A stretch of DNA of 64,000 nt from Reinekea forsetii (GTDB taxonomy: Bacteria > Pseudomonadota > Gammaproteobacteria > Pseudomonadales > Natronospirillaceae). The translations under genes and the position numbers were made by a program. The notes under the pieces are model-generated. The model was not told the DNA's origin and searched no databases. It worked only from the letters and a program-made list of their open reading frames with translations. Location: assembly GCF_002795845.1 (NCBI RefSeq), contig NZ_CP011797.1, positions 2,069,501-2,133,500 on the forward strand, given 5' to 3'. Shown one piece after another: positions 27,116 through 36,403 of this stretch. Each line of letters starts with the position of its first letter. Position 1 is the stretch's first letter.

Positions 27116-27241
27116 TCATGGCAAGACGATTTAAGCAAAACTTGTCTTAGTGTTGACTCCTATTGTTACTAAAATGACTAAATAACAAAGATATACATTG
27201 CCCTGCTTTTTTTACCCTCCCCTACTTGGCCTTTGCCACTT

Positions 27242-27969
27242 TAATCCCCCCCTATATGGCGAGATGATTTATGCGAATGAGATGACGGCAACGCCAACGA
27301 AACCAACGCAGAGTGCGGCGATTTGACGACGAGTTACCCTTTCTTTATTGAGCCAAGCAATAATCACCGCAAAGAGCGGACTGCTCGCTAACAGTGTTTG
27401 TGCAAGTCCTGCTGACAGTAAATCTAATGACCACTGCAGCATAAATACACCGATCACCGTGCCAAGAAAAATCGCCAGTATGAGCTTGGTGCTTTGCCGA
27501 CGGTTAAGCGGTTGGAATCGAATCCTTTGTTTTTGCAGGCGTAAATATCCCAGACCAACGACAGTGAACAGTAGCCCACCCGCAAGACGCCACACTGCAG
27601 ACTCCAGTACGCCTAATTCAGTAGTACTCAGATAATAACGAGAAACTAATGCGCCCGTCGCTTGGCAGCAAGCGGCTGTAATGGCAAACAATACCGCCAC
27701 CAGGTCTAACCGGTTGTGATGGCGCCAGCCAATGGCCAGGTCGGATGCCAATAAAACTAAGAATATACCGGCGTAGTGAAGCCAGGTTAACGTCTCACTG
27801 AGTAAGACAAAGGCAAGGGTTATGACAATAAATGGCGCAAGCGTCTCAGCGATGAGCAGAGTGTTTTGCTCGCCAATGCGGTTCAACGATGCAAATAAAG
27901 CCGTATCGCCTAACCCAATTCCTATTACTCCACTGAGCATCAGTATTAGAGCGGTATTTAAATCGGCGG
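27242..27969. repeat. Right copy of the 728-bp direct duplication
   Basis: Partner of the copy at 18735-19462, in the same orientation, about 98% identical by eye. Here the duplicated part lies within an intact EamA transporter gene that continues to 28135, so this copy is likely the chromosomal original. Confidence 0.92.
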
Positions 27970-28135
27970 AGTAATTGATTGGCAACAACCATAACAACAC
28001 AGCTAGAACGACTACTGCGATGAGGTTCTTACTAAAGTTTAATAATAGAACCGACCACTGGGCAGTACTGTGCCCATAAAAACGCGCCGACAATGCCCAG
28101 AAGAATGCCGCCGTGAGTGCCACTGCTATGCCCAT
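27269..28135 (-). CDS. EamA/DMT-family transporter
   Basis: A 288-residue drug/metabolite transporter with about ten hydrophobic segments in two EamA repeats. The N-terminal helix begins VALTAAFFWALSARFYG, and each half ends with the usual pattern of helix, charged turn and helix (VLLSETLTWLHYAGIFLVL; LNKERVTRRQIAALCVGFVG). Its ATG overlaps the stop codon of the DUF3293 gene by one base (TAATG), so the two are translationally coupled. Most of the gene is duplicated at 18735-19462. The substrate is unknown. Confidence 0.88.
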   Translation of the reverse strand: MGIAVALTAAFFWALSARFYGHSTAQWSVLLLNFSKNLIAVVVLAVLLWLLPINYSADLNTALILMLSGVIGIGLGDTALFASLNRIGEQNTLLIAETLAPFIVITLAFVLLSETLTWLHYAGIFLVLLASDLAIGWRHHNRLDLVAVLFAITAACCQATGALVSRYYLSTTELGVLESAVWRLAGGLLFTVVGLGYLRLQKQRIRFQPLNRRQSTKLILAIFLGTVIGVFMLQWSLDLLSAGLAQTLLASSPLFAVIIAWLNKERVTRRQIAALCVGFVGVAVISFA

Positions 28136-28623
28136 TAACTTATTCCGATAAAATAGAAATACAAAAGAAAGACAGTCCGCGCTGCCACTGAAGGGTTCGA
28201 TTGAAGCAGCACCAACTGAGGAACACCGTCTGAGTCACTCCAAATGATCGCGTTTTGTCTATAAGTGACACCAAGTAGTTTCGCTGAATCAATTGTCGTA
28301 CCAAATACGAGAAAACTATCCTCTCCTGGCCAATCTCCTGATGGGTGTTGCCCAATTCCATCAATGAAGTTCAACTCCAAAGCGACCAAATCATGCGCTA
28401 AGTCTAAATTAAACTTATTGTTGTGGGTATCGTCGTAAGCATGACTAAATGGATTCCAAGCAGTTATGAATACGCTGGTGCTTACAGACTGCTGCCTGTA
28501 AAGCCTTAGTAAGTCGCTATTAGCTTGGCCAATCTTGAGTACGAACGGACTTTCACCCAATACACGGTACTCGGTCTCTTCATACGCCTGAATCATTTGG
28601 GCGTCAGTCACTGTTCCAGTCAT
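28135..28623 (-). CDS. DUF3293 domain protein
   Basis: A 162-residue protein with the DUF3293 pattern: TEYRVLG near the N-terminus, SVFITAWNPFSH in the middle, then WPGEDSFLVFG and a late NAIIWSD. The family is widespread in proteobacteria and has no assigned function. It lies directly upstream of the EamA gene in a coupled pair. Gene and family are clear; its role is not. Confidence 0.82.
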   Translation of the reverse strand: MTGTVTDAQMIQAYEETEYRVLGESPFVLKIGQANSDLLRLYRQQSVSTSVFITAWNPFSHAYDDTHNNKFNLDLAHDLVALELNFIDGIGQHPSGDWPGEDSFLVFGTTIDSAKLLGVTYRQNAIIWSDSDGVPQLVLLQSNPSVAARTVFLLYFYFIGIS

Positions 28624-28945
28624 GCCTGTAATCTCTACCTAATTTTGAAAATCATAATGAATCCAACTTATCAGCCTAAAGACCAAAACGCTCTTCATAC
28701 CCTACTTTATCTAACAACCTACCAATTTATATCAGTTTTTGCGACTATATAATCTGTTGGAGCCTCATTTTGGTCAGAAACCGGTGACCTACTATCGAAA
28801 GTCCCCGCTTTTCCATAGTATTAATCACGCTCAAGGGTCAGTGACCAAAATTAAGGCCGGAATTGTCCTGCAAGATAATAGTGGCCAATAGGGGTAAAAA
28901 ACCCTGATCGAGTACTTAAATCTTACTAATATGGGCAAATAAGCT
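28624..28945. other. Intergenic region with a long-spaced inverted repeat
   Basis: No gene seen. It contains ATTTTGGTCA (28767-28776) and its exact reverse complement TGACCAAAAT (28842-28851), 65 bases apart. This could be a remnant mobile-element end pair or a regulatory structure. Confidence 0.4.
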
Positions 28946-29767
28946 ATGAACGATCCAAGTTCTCATCAGAAATATGCTGATACTAAGCTTCCAATCATCG
29001 CGCACGTCCCTCACGACAGCACTCATATTCCAAAGGAAGATCAAGTCAATTTTCTACGCAGCTTTGCAGCATTAGGCCCAGAAATAAACAAACTGACCGA
29101 CCACTTCACCGCTAGGCTGTTTCAGTCAGCTGCAGTTAACGTACAAGCACATGTCTTTCCGGTTAATCGCTTCTTGGTCGATGTTGAGCGCTTCGAGGAT
29201 GATGAGATCGAACCTATGGCAGCAAAAGGCATGGGGGCTCTCTATACGCACGACACACAGGGTAAACGTTTCAGGGCTAGATTAACTGCACTAGAACGAG
29301 AGGACCTGCTTAACAAGTATTACCGGCCCCACCACGCCCGCTTGACTCAGTTGACACAGGAAGCGATAGCCCGCTCAAACCAAGGTTTAATAATAGATGC
29401 CCATTCGTTCCCGGACCGGCCCCTACCCTGTGATGACAGCCAAGCGACTGACCGGCCTGACATCTGTTTGGGAACAGATGCTTTTCACACGCCGGATTGG
29501 TTGATCGATCTTGTTAGAGTTCATTTCGAGCAAAGAGGCTATCAAGTCGAGCTTAACAGCCCCTACAGTGGAACAATGGTGCCCCTAGGTCTATATAAAA
29601 AAGACAACCGATTAAATTCGATCATGATCGAAATAAATCGACGTCTCTATCTCGATGATGCCTATCAAATAAACGACTCGGGGTTTACATCTCTACGGTC
29701 CTGCATCACCGACTTATATAGACTCATAACCATCGAGGCGGTGGTACATAGACAGCCAACCCAGTGA
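28946..29767 (+). CDS. N-formylglutamate amidohydrolase-family protein
   Basis: A 273-residue member of the FGase family of zinc hydrolases. The opening LPIIAHVPHDSTHIP carries an early histidine, DHFTARLF and FPVNRFLVDVERF follow, and LIIDAHSFPDRPL supplies the DxHS-type metal motif. NSPYSGTMVPLGLY and MIEINRRLYLD complete the pattern. Classical members hydrolyse N-formyl-L-glutamate in histidine breakdown, but there are no hut genes here, so the substrate may differ. It is a single gene at the edge of the defence island. Confidence 0.8.
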   Translation: MNDPSSHQKYADTKLPIIAHVPHDSTHIPKEDQVNFLRSFAALGPEINKLTDHFTARLFQSAAVNVQAHVFPVNRFLVDVERFEDDEIEPMAAKGMGALYTHDTQGKRFRARLTALEREDLLNKYYRPHHARLTQLTQEAIARSNQGLIIDAHSFPDRPLPCDDSQATDRPDICLGTDAFHTPDWLIDLVRVHFEQRGYQVELNSPYSGTMVPLGLYKKDNRLNSIMIEINRRLYLDDAYQINDSGFTSLRSCITDLYRLITIEAVVHRQPTQ

Positions 29768-29811
29768 AATTTTATAATTGCCAACATCTAATAACTTATT
29801 GAAAAGTAATT

Positions 29812-30354
29812 ATGGAGAATTTCATGCCAGACTTAGACAAACTAAAAAAAGCGATTTTGAAACCAAAAAACGTTCAACTCTTTGAAATTTACAATGAAGA
29901 TGAACTTACCGATAAATTTGAGGAGATCCTCATTTTTACTCCAGAAAACTTTGGAATTGATGAAGAACTAATTGATGTTTTATTGGGTGAATACTTAGAT
30001 GTTAATCCGGAGGATACTACTTTTACTGATACACAAAAAATTGAATATGGTCTCAGTATGTTTGCAGATGTTAGCCGGCTTTACCAATCAATCGAAACAT
30101 ATGTGGAGACTGTTTTTTACAAATTTGAATTGATCGATGCACAAGAATATTACATTGCATATCATGCGATTGTTGAAAATCCAGGCATGGGTGCTGAAAT
30201 AGAAATAAGTAAAAATGGCCTTATCGGTATATTTACATCGGTGAAAGAATTAGAAGAAAAACTTGATAGTGACGGATATTCAGGGTTTTTTACGAATCCG
30301 AAAAAACTCGAACAAGATCAAGCTAAGTATATCCTTGAAAACTGGGAAAAGTAA
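29812..30354 (+). CDS. Hypothetical acidic protein
   Basis: A 180-residue soluble, strongly acidic protein (many Asp and Glu, predicted pI low) without recognisable motifs, signal peptide or membrane segment. A GGAG-like site precedes the start; either M1 or M5 could be used. Codon use is A+T-rich, like the other island genes to the right. Acidic single proteins of this size are sometimes immunity or anti-defence proteins, but nothing in the sequence proves it. Confidence 0.6.
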   Translation: MENFMPDLDKLKKAILKPKNVQLFEIYNEDELTDKFEEILIFTPENFGIDEELIDVLLGEYLDVNPEDTTFTDTQKIEYGLSMFADVSRLYQSIETYVETVFYKFELIDAQEYYIAYHAIVENPGMGAEIEISKNGLIGIFTSVKELEEKLDSDGYSGFFTNPKKLEQDQAKYILENWEK

Positions 30355-30448
30355 ATTGTGTGATGCTCGTAAAACCTCAGTGACAAAGCATCTTGGTTTC
30401 TCGGCAGACTCCCATGCTGAATGCCAATCAGCTACCTATAGCTCAAAA

Positions 30449-30784
30449 CTAAGATTCTTCGTTCCATAGCCGATCTAATGCCTCAGACAAAGCTATTGAG
30501 ATGTGAGCAATAGCGGCTATTGCCTCTTCCATTTCAAGCTGCACACCTAACCAGCTTTCTGCATTATCGAATGCTAACAGCAACTCTTCAACCGATTTGA
30601 TATTTTCTATTGTATGCTGGGGCTGCCAACCCCGACCATCACCCTCCAATAATTCTCCGTATTTGGACAATATCAGAGTATATTCACCAGCAAAATGACG
30701 AAGCTCTATTCTATCCTTCCAGTCATCAGTCATTGTAAACTCATCACTTTCGTAAATAACCACTTGATTTGTCATCTGAGTCAT
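30449..30784 (-). CDS. Hypothetical protein
   Basis: A 111-residue soluble protein with a predicted beta-rich first half (VVIYESDEFTMTDDW, then RHFAGEYTLILSKYGELL) and a helical second half (SVEELLLAFDNAESWL, then AIAAIAHISIALSEAL). No family is recognised. It stands alone between two gene-poor stretches. The open frame and amino-acid make-up look protein-like, so it is kept at moderate confidence. Confidence 0.5.
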   Translation of the reverse strand: MTQMTNQVVIYESDEFTMTDDWKDRIELRHFAGEYTLILSKYGELLEGDGRGWQPQHTIENIKSVEELLLAFDNAESWLGVQLEMEEAIAAIAHISIALSEALDRLWNEES

Positions 30785-31194
30785 ATCTCTTAAAAGCTTA
30801 TGGTTTTGTCGGCTATAGTACTAAGGCTTCCAGATACTCTTCTTCATATCAATAAGCCTTTTATTTTATACTCATGCTTGACTCTCGCAGATGCATTAAA
30901 TACGCTTGATTTTTCTTATAGCGACTATTTATTACGAAATTCATACATTTTTCTATGCATATTAAATGCAAATCGGCCAGAGCCATCACCACGACTGTTT
31001 TTACTATTTTCAATAATCATGGAAGATTAAACTTACTTAGCTCAGAAATCGCAGTCTCTTTACGATATTGAACGCCTTATTACCAATTCAACAAAGGTAG
31101 ATCAAAATCAATCACATTGTTCACTTACTTTGGTCTATATAATGCATCCGCTATACATGTTGAAAATCTTAATAAATTAAAAACTTTTAATTTC
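30785..31194. other. A+T-rich gene-free interval
   Basis: Short open frames only, none with protein-like composition or a ribosome site. I see no RNA gene or repeat in it. Confidence 0.4.
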
Positions 31195-32082
31195 CTAACT
31201 AGATAAACATAGTTGTGAGATCTCCTTATTGAATTTCGTTAAGAATATACCCGCTTTTTCGATGGTTTCAATTCGAACCTTTTTCCTAAGCTGGAAGGTA
31301 AACTTAAAGCTAAAAAATTTAATATCACTGTTCATCCAGTTTTTTTCTAGAAAACATAGCTCATCAAAATTACTTGACATATCCTCGAGCTTAACAATCA
31401 CCGACTGCACCAACTCAAACAAAGATATGGCTCGATTATAGTTGGCATGAACTTCAATGGTTGCCGCCTCGTAAAGCTCAATTCTTTGCTCCACTTTTTT
31501 TGATTGCCGATACGTTAAATAGGTCGCAATTGCAACCCCCGGAACAACGGCTATTCCGACAAGAATCGCTGCACCGCCTGCCATTCCGGCACCGCCCATA
31601 ACGAGGGCACCACCTCCAAACCATGCCAGCAATGCATTTGTTGCTGCCGCTCCGGACAAAGCGCTGATCGCTGTGCCGGTAGAGGCAGCACCAAACATTG
31701 TCACCAGCCCGATCGAGCCAACGGTCAATGTTAATCCACCTGCTGCACCGCCAAACAATGACACTCCCGCCTGGATATTCTCACCCATCACGCTCCCTGA
31801 AGGGGGCCTAGAGTTTTGAAGATTATACACTACAAGCGATTTTGACAAAAAACGTCCATGTCTACTTTTAAGTAACTTCGAGACATTTTTTTTAAATTTG
31901 GTCTCTAACTTTACTATATACTTCGCGCTGGTTTTCAACCTATCAATAACAACATTTAGACTATGCTTATCCTCCTCATAGGCAGACTTTTTAATCGACA
32001 TTTTCTTATTCAATTCAGCAAGTTCAAAATACTCGCCTAACGTAAGTATCCCTAATATTAATTTAATTATTTCACCAAACAT
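31195..32082 (-). CDS. Membrane protein with glycine-zipper core and flanking coiled coils
   Basis: A 295-residue protein. After a short hydrophobic start (IIKLILGILTLGEYF) comes a charged, probably coiled-coil stretch (about 25-85). The Gly/Ala-rich core at roughly 100-190 includes GTAISALSGAAATNALLAW and FGGGALVMGGAGMAGG, and a charged helical tail follows. The core looks like glycine-zipper membrane hairpins that can oligomerise into pores. It ends the leftward gene series behind the NERD helicase (43-bp gap), so the two may form one unit. A pore-forming effector of a defence module is plausible but unproven; I do not recognise a named family. Confidence 0.65.
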   Translation of the reverse strand: MFGEIIKLILGILTLGEYFELAELNKKMSIKKSAYEEDKHSLNVVIDRLKTSAKYIVKLETKFKKNVSKLLKSRHGRFLSKSLVVYNLQNSRPPSGSVMGENIQAGVSLFGGAAGGLTLTVGSIGLVTMFGAASTGTAISALSGAAATNALLAWFGGGALVMGGAGMAGGAAILVGIAVVPGVAIATYLTYRQSKKVEQRIELYEAATIEVHANYNRAISLFELVQSVIVKLEDMSSNFDELCFLEKNWMNSDIKFFSFKFTFQLRKKVRIETIEKAGIFLTKFNKEISQLCLSS

Positions 32083-32124
32083 AAAACTTCATATCCTAAA
32101 ATCTAATAAGAATCCTCATCTGAG

Positions 32125-34188
32125 CTAATTTGAGAAACGACTAAATAGCCCTCCATACTGAGACTTATCAGATAAAAACAGAAACAAGTTGCTCTTCGAT
32201 CGAGTTATCGATGTGTAAACAATTTCATCATCATCATTTTTAAGCAGCACACAAAATACAGTTTTGCATTCCAAACCTTTAAAGCTATGAATGGTCGACA
32301 TTTTTAAGTTACCACTATTCTGGTAAAAATGAATTTTCTTAGCCCTACTTAATTTTTCAAGTGCGTCATCCACACGACTACATCGGGCCACCACGTCCTT
32401 ACTTAATCGCATTAAAGATCTTGAAGAATGAAAACCGTCATATTCTTGTTCGGTTATTTTAAAAGCTAACAAGGCCGCCAATAATTCTTTCTTATCTGTA
32501 AAAGTGACCTTGGTATGCTCAAATGCACCAATAAACTGTTCAATCACTCTAAGCACCCTAATGTCTGAGCAAAGCACAGCAATATCATTCGGTACTAGAT
32601 CATGGTCTTTAATAGATTTTTTAATTTCAGTTGCGACAAATTGGCCAATAGCATAGGCGCACTCGCCATCCAAATAAGGCTTTAGCCTGATTAGGTCGAA
32701 GTTCATTTTCATCTGAGTAGGTGAAATTTCATACTTGTCTACATCATCATATTTATCGAGCAAGTAAGTAGACTGAAACTCCTCGTATAAAGATAACAGT
32801 GGTGAGCTGGCGTCGTGACGATACGACTTCTTGAGTGACTTCCATCGGCCAAATCCTTGTGCAATTACAGCCTCTCTTTCTTTTTGGTTTCGTTTATATA
32901 TATTTTGAGATTGATCACCAAATAAAACAATCTCCCCTTCATCCCGAAGGAAAAAGTCTCTTACGATTTTTACCCATTCGGATTCAAAATCCTGTATTTC
33001 GTCAATCAAAATCGTATCATATTTAAATAAATCGACTTCATTTTCAAAGTACGCCCTATTTTTGTATTCCTTATCCAACCTTTCTTTTTGGGAGTATGAA
33101 GATACGCCCCCATCCAGCCCTTCAAGTGGTTTTTCAATATTATTGAGTTGTGAGTAAAAAAACTGATGGTAATTAGTTATTTCTATTTTATTAAATTCAA
33201 TTCGATCGATATCATCTGGGCTTATATCTTGCTTTCGTTGCTGGAACATCATGGCTACCTTGTCCCGAAGATACGGCCTGAGAGACAGATTGAAGGTTAA
33301 TATCAATACTGACCCGCCATGCCTAAATAATGCATCGACGGCGCGTGCCGCTATAATAGTAGATTTACCACAACCAGCAACACCCTTAATCTTAGCGTGT
33401 TCCTGAGTGCTAATCGAAAATAGCTTTTGTTGGCGATCCAAGACTATATCAACTCCCTGGGATTTTACAAAATCTGGAGGATCTAACCTTCGCTTAAAAT
33501 CTTGATATATCTCATCAGTAAAGAGGATGTGAGACTTCATTTTAATTATTTTTCCAATTAACTTATCTAGACTATCTCTTGAACCAGAAGCTGAGATATC
33601 TCGCTTTATTTGCCTTATTTTACGATCTAGATAATCCATTTTATTCTTGTAAACAGAAAAATGAGACGGCTTTTGCTCACTTGAAAGGAGATTGAATTGT
33701 TCGTTCGTGCCCTTAACTTCGTTGTCCAGGTCTGACTGACTATGCTCATATAACATACAAAGTGATTCATGGGTAGTATTGTGGAAATAAACAAATGCAG
33801 ATACAAGATTGTAAAAGTTCTTATTGAGAGGAGCTCTCAACCCTAATGACTGAATATGCAAGTCAAAAAGATTCTTTTTATATTTAAGGGCCTGCTGATG
33901 TGGCGATTTCTTATTATGCTTTTTTCCATCTTTTAGAACATACCAGGCATTACTACTATCGACTTCATAATGAGCAAAGTTCCAATCCTTCACCTCTATA
34001 ACAACGACGCCCACTTTTTCTATTAATATAAGAATGTCGGGACGATCAGCGTCTAGATAGGGGTTAAAATAAATCTCAAAATCGTCAGATAACTTCAATG
34101 ACAGCTGCTCGAGCAGGTATAGCTCCCCTGGTTCGGGCTTTACTGTCAACCGGTTAATATTCTCCAAAGAAGGAAATAATTTCGCCAT
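32125..34188 (-). CDS. NERD-domain nuclease fused to UvrD-like SF1 helicase
   Basis: A 687-residue fusion. The N-terminal NERD domain has a PD-(D/E)xK-like core with D51 and E65-V-K67 (VVVIEVKDWN). The helicase part has Walker A GVAGCGKSTI around 270, Walker B ILIDEIQDFES, and late UvrD motifs STIHSFKGLECKTVF and YTSITRSKSNLFLF. The gene follows brxL by about 140 bp on the same strand but is clearly A+T-richer than the BREX genes. Nuclease-helicase fusions of this type are common in defence islands. Whether it supports BREX or is a separate system with the downstream membrane protein is open. Confidence 0.85.
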   Translation of the reverse strand: MAKLFPSLENINRLTVKPEPGELYLLEQLSLKLSDDFEIYFNPYLDADRPDILILIEKVGVVVIEVKDWNFAHYEVDSSNAWYVLKDGKKHNKKSPHQQALKYKKNLFDLHIQSLGLRAPLNKNFYNLVSAFVYFHNTTHESLCMLYEHSQSDLDNEVKGTNEQFNLLSSEQKPSHFSVYKNKMDYLDRKIRQIKRDISASGSRDSLDKLIGKIIKMKSHILFTDEIYQDFKRRLDPPDFVKSQGVDIVLDRQQKLFSISTQEHAKIKGVAGCGKSTIIAARAVDALFRHGGSVLILTFNLSLRPYLRDKVAMMFQQRKQDISPDDIDRIEFNKIEITNYHQFFYSQLNNIEKPLEGLDGGVSSYSQKERLDKEYKNRAYFENEVDLFKYDTILIDEIQDFESEWVKIVRDFFLRDEGEIVLFGDQSQNIYKRNQKEREAVIAQGFGRWKSLKKSYRHDASSPLLSLYEEFQSTYLLDKYDDVDKYEISPTQMKMNFDLIRLKPYLDGECAYAIGQFVATEIKKSIKDHDLVPNDIAVLCSDIRVLRVIEQFIGAFEHTKVTFTDKKELLAALLAFKITEQEYDGFHSSRSLMRLSKDVVARCSRVDDALEKLSRAKKIHFYQNSGNLKMSTIHSFKGLECKTVFCVLLKNDDDEIVYTSITRSKSNLFLFLSDKSQYGGLFSRFSN

Positions 34189-34331
34189 TAGCTCTACCCG
34201 TCCATGTCCAATATATTTATAACTGGAAACCCATTATTGGTTTGGCACATGCGTTACCACATAATTCCAAACGCCGTTGAGTGCCAAAACGAAGCGCCAT
34301 TTTATGTATAGCCCCGCTATGACCCCGACCC

Positions 34332-36383
34332 TCAATCCACCCCCAACGCCTTAAACACCGCTTCCACCGGATCCGCATAGAAGCTGGTTTGGAACTTGGT
34401 GAACAACTCCGGCGGAATGGTCGGGATATCCACCGCACTGCTCATCGGTAAGGCGACCTTTTTGGCGCCGGCGTCGAAAGCAACTTGCAAACACTCGGCT
34501 ATGCTGGCTACCGGGGTGACACTGCCACCCAAACTCATATCGCCCATCACCACCATTTGGTTCTGCACCGGCCGGCCTAATAGGCCAGACGAAAAGGCGA
34601 CCAGGCTGGCTAACGCTAGGTGGGTAAAGGGGCCGGTGTTTTGCAGTTCAATGGCATGGATGTGAAAATCGTGTTCACTGACCTTGGTGCCAGCGCTGAT
34701 GCGGGTGGCATTGGCTTTAAAATAATCGAAAGCAATCTTCACCTGCTCCTTGGCGGCACTGGAGTTCCACAGGCCCGAGGTCGCCAGCTTGCCGCTACCC
34801 TTGGTCACTTGCAGCTCCAAACGATACAAACCGGGCATGCCTTTACTGCTCAAGCCAATGGTGTGTAGCACGCCCGGTTTGGCCGGGCCATCGGGAATGA
34901 GTCCGCCGCCGCCCTGCTCTTTCACCGAGACAAAATGTTCTTCCAGGCTGTCGTTATCGATATAGCTAAAATGCACATCGTAAAACTCCATGCCGCCGAT
35001 TTTTTTCAGCTGTTCTTTGACGCGTCGGCGCACCTGTAAGGCGTATGCCAAACACTCGCGCACATCTTCCTTACCAAACTGGCCATGGGGATAGAGTAGT
35101 TTCATCAGACCCGAGGTTGTTTTACGCACGGCAATCACATCTCGCTGATTTAGGTTGTTGCCCAGCTTGAAATATTTATCGATGCTATCGGCAAAGCTGC
35201 GCTTGCGCATCTCGCGATAGAACTCGGCCAGGTAGTCGACAATCAGGCCATATCGGTCGGTGAAAAACTCCGGCCGCATCTTCGGTATTTCCCATCCTGG
35301 GATATAAGAGTGGAAGCGATCGAAAAAAGCCGCGTCGATCATCGCCTCGGGGAATGGCGCCAGCAAGTGGCTGGTTTTCACCAGCGATTCCACACTCTGG
35401 TTAATATTGCCAATAAAGACCATGCCGGCCGACGCTTCCATCTGTTCACGGCCACGTGCGAACGAGCCTGAGGCCATGTAATCCTTCATGATCTGCACGC
35501 CGTCTTTATCTTTAAAAGAAATGCCCGCCACCTCATCGAAGGCGACCAAATCCCACAGGCCCACCAAACCAATACGCCGACTGCTCATATTGTAAAACAG
35601 GTTGGCAACGGTGGTTTGGCCACCGGAGACCAAGATACTGTTCGGCGAGCACTCTTTATAGATGTGGCTCTTACCGGTGCCGCGCGGGCCTAGCTCACAG
35701 ACGTTATAGTTGTTTTCCACAAAGGGCACCATACGCGCCAGTAAATGCCACTGCACATCGACATCAAGCGTTGACGGCTCCATACCGATCGAGCGCACCA
35801 GAGTTTCGCGCCACTGATCGGTGCTTAGGGCCGCACGGCCGGCGAACAGTTCGTCCATATCCATATTGGCCATTTGGATCGGTTTGAGCACGGTGACACC
35901 AAAGGGCGAGGTGGTCTGCCCCTCTTCAAAGTAGTAACTCAGGGTCGCAATAACCCAAATACCGCCCACCAACAGCTTTTCATTTGCCTTCACAATGCCG
36001 GCCGAGATCTCGGCATCCTTAATGCCCAAATTACTGAACGACGCCTCGTACTTGTCTTTGCGCTCGTTGAGCCGCACCGTAACCCGGTCAATCACCTTGT
36101 AGGTACCGCGTTCGCGCACCAGTGACTTAACCTTCTCAGATTCATCGGGCCGCACGTAGTTCTCGGTGAGAATGCTTTTAACGTTCGCTAAACCCTGTTC
36201 AATAACCTCCGGATCGTCGGTCGCGCAATACATGCCCAACAGGTATTCCAGCACGTATACCGGGACATTCGCGCCTTCTTTAATCAGCTTGGTTAGGTCT
36301 TTACGAACCACTCGGCCGCCAAAATGCTCATTCAGTAGCTTATCGAGGTCTGCCGTGTCGTGCGTGTTATCTAATTCGTTCAT
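34332..36383 (-). CDS. brxL: BREX protein BrxL (Lon-like AAA+ protease/ATPase)
   Basis: A 683-residue BrxL, the conserved last core protein of type I BREX phage defence. It opens with LDKLLNEHFGGRVVRKDLTK, typical of the family. An AAA+ ATPase domain shows Walker A GPRGTGKSH near 234 and a Walker B-like WDLVAFDEVAG. The C-terminal region has the Lon-protease fold (MGDMSLGGSVTPVASIAECL, then AKKVALP). In studied systems BrxL forms DNA-binding rings and is dispensable for methylation. It lies about 20 bp downstream of pglZ at the end of the operon. Confidence 0.95.
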   Translation of the reverse strand: MNELDNTHDTADLDKLLNEHFGGRVVRKDLTKLIKEGANVPVYVLEYLLGMYCATDDPEVIEQGLANVKSILTENYVRPDESEKVKSLVRERGTYKVIDRVTVRLNERKDKYEASFSNLGIKDAEISAGIVKANEKLLVGGIWVIATLSYYFEEGQTTSPFGVTVLKPIQMANMDMDELFAGRAALSTDQWRETLVRSIGMEPSTLDVDVQWHLLARMVPFVENNYNVCELGPRGTGKSHIYKECSPNSILVSGGQTTVANLFYNMSSRRIGLVGLWDLVAFDEVAGISFKDKDGVQIMKDYMASGSFARGREQMEASAGMVFIGNINQSVESLVKTSHLLAPFPEAMIDAAFFDRFHSYIPGWEIPKMRPEFFTDRYGLIVDYLAEFYREMRKRSFADSIDKYFKLGNNLNQRDVIAVRKTTSGLMKLLYPHGQFGKEDVRECLAYALQVRRRVKEQLKKIGGMEFYDVHFSYIDNDSLEEHFVSVKEQGGGGLIPDGPAKPGVLHTIGLSSKGMPGLYRLELQVTKGSGKLATSGLWNSSAAKEQVKIAFDYFKANATRISAGTKVSEHDFHIHAIELQNTGPFTHLALASLVAFSSGLLGRPVQNQMVVMGDMSLGGSVTPVASIAECLQVAFDAGAKKVALPMSSAVDIPTIPPELFTKFQTSFYADPVEAVFKALGVD

Positions 36384-36403
36384 AGTTTTGGTCTTATCTG
36401 GGC

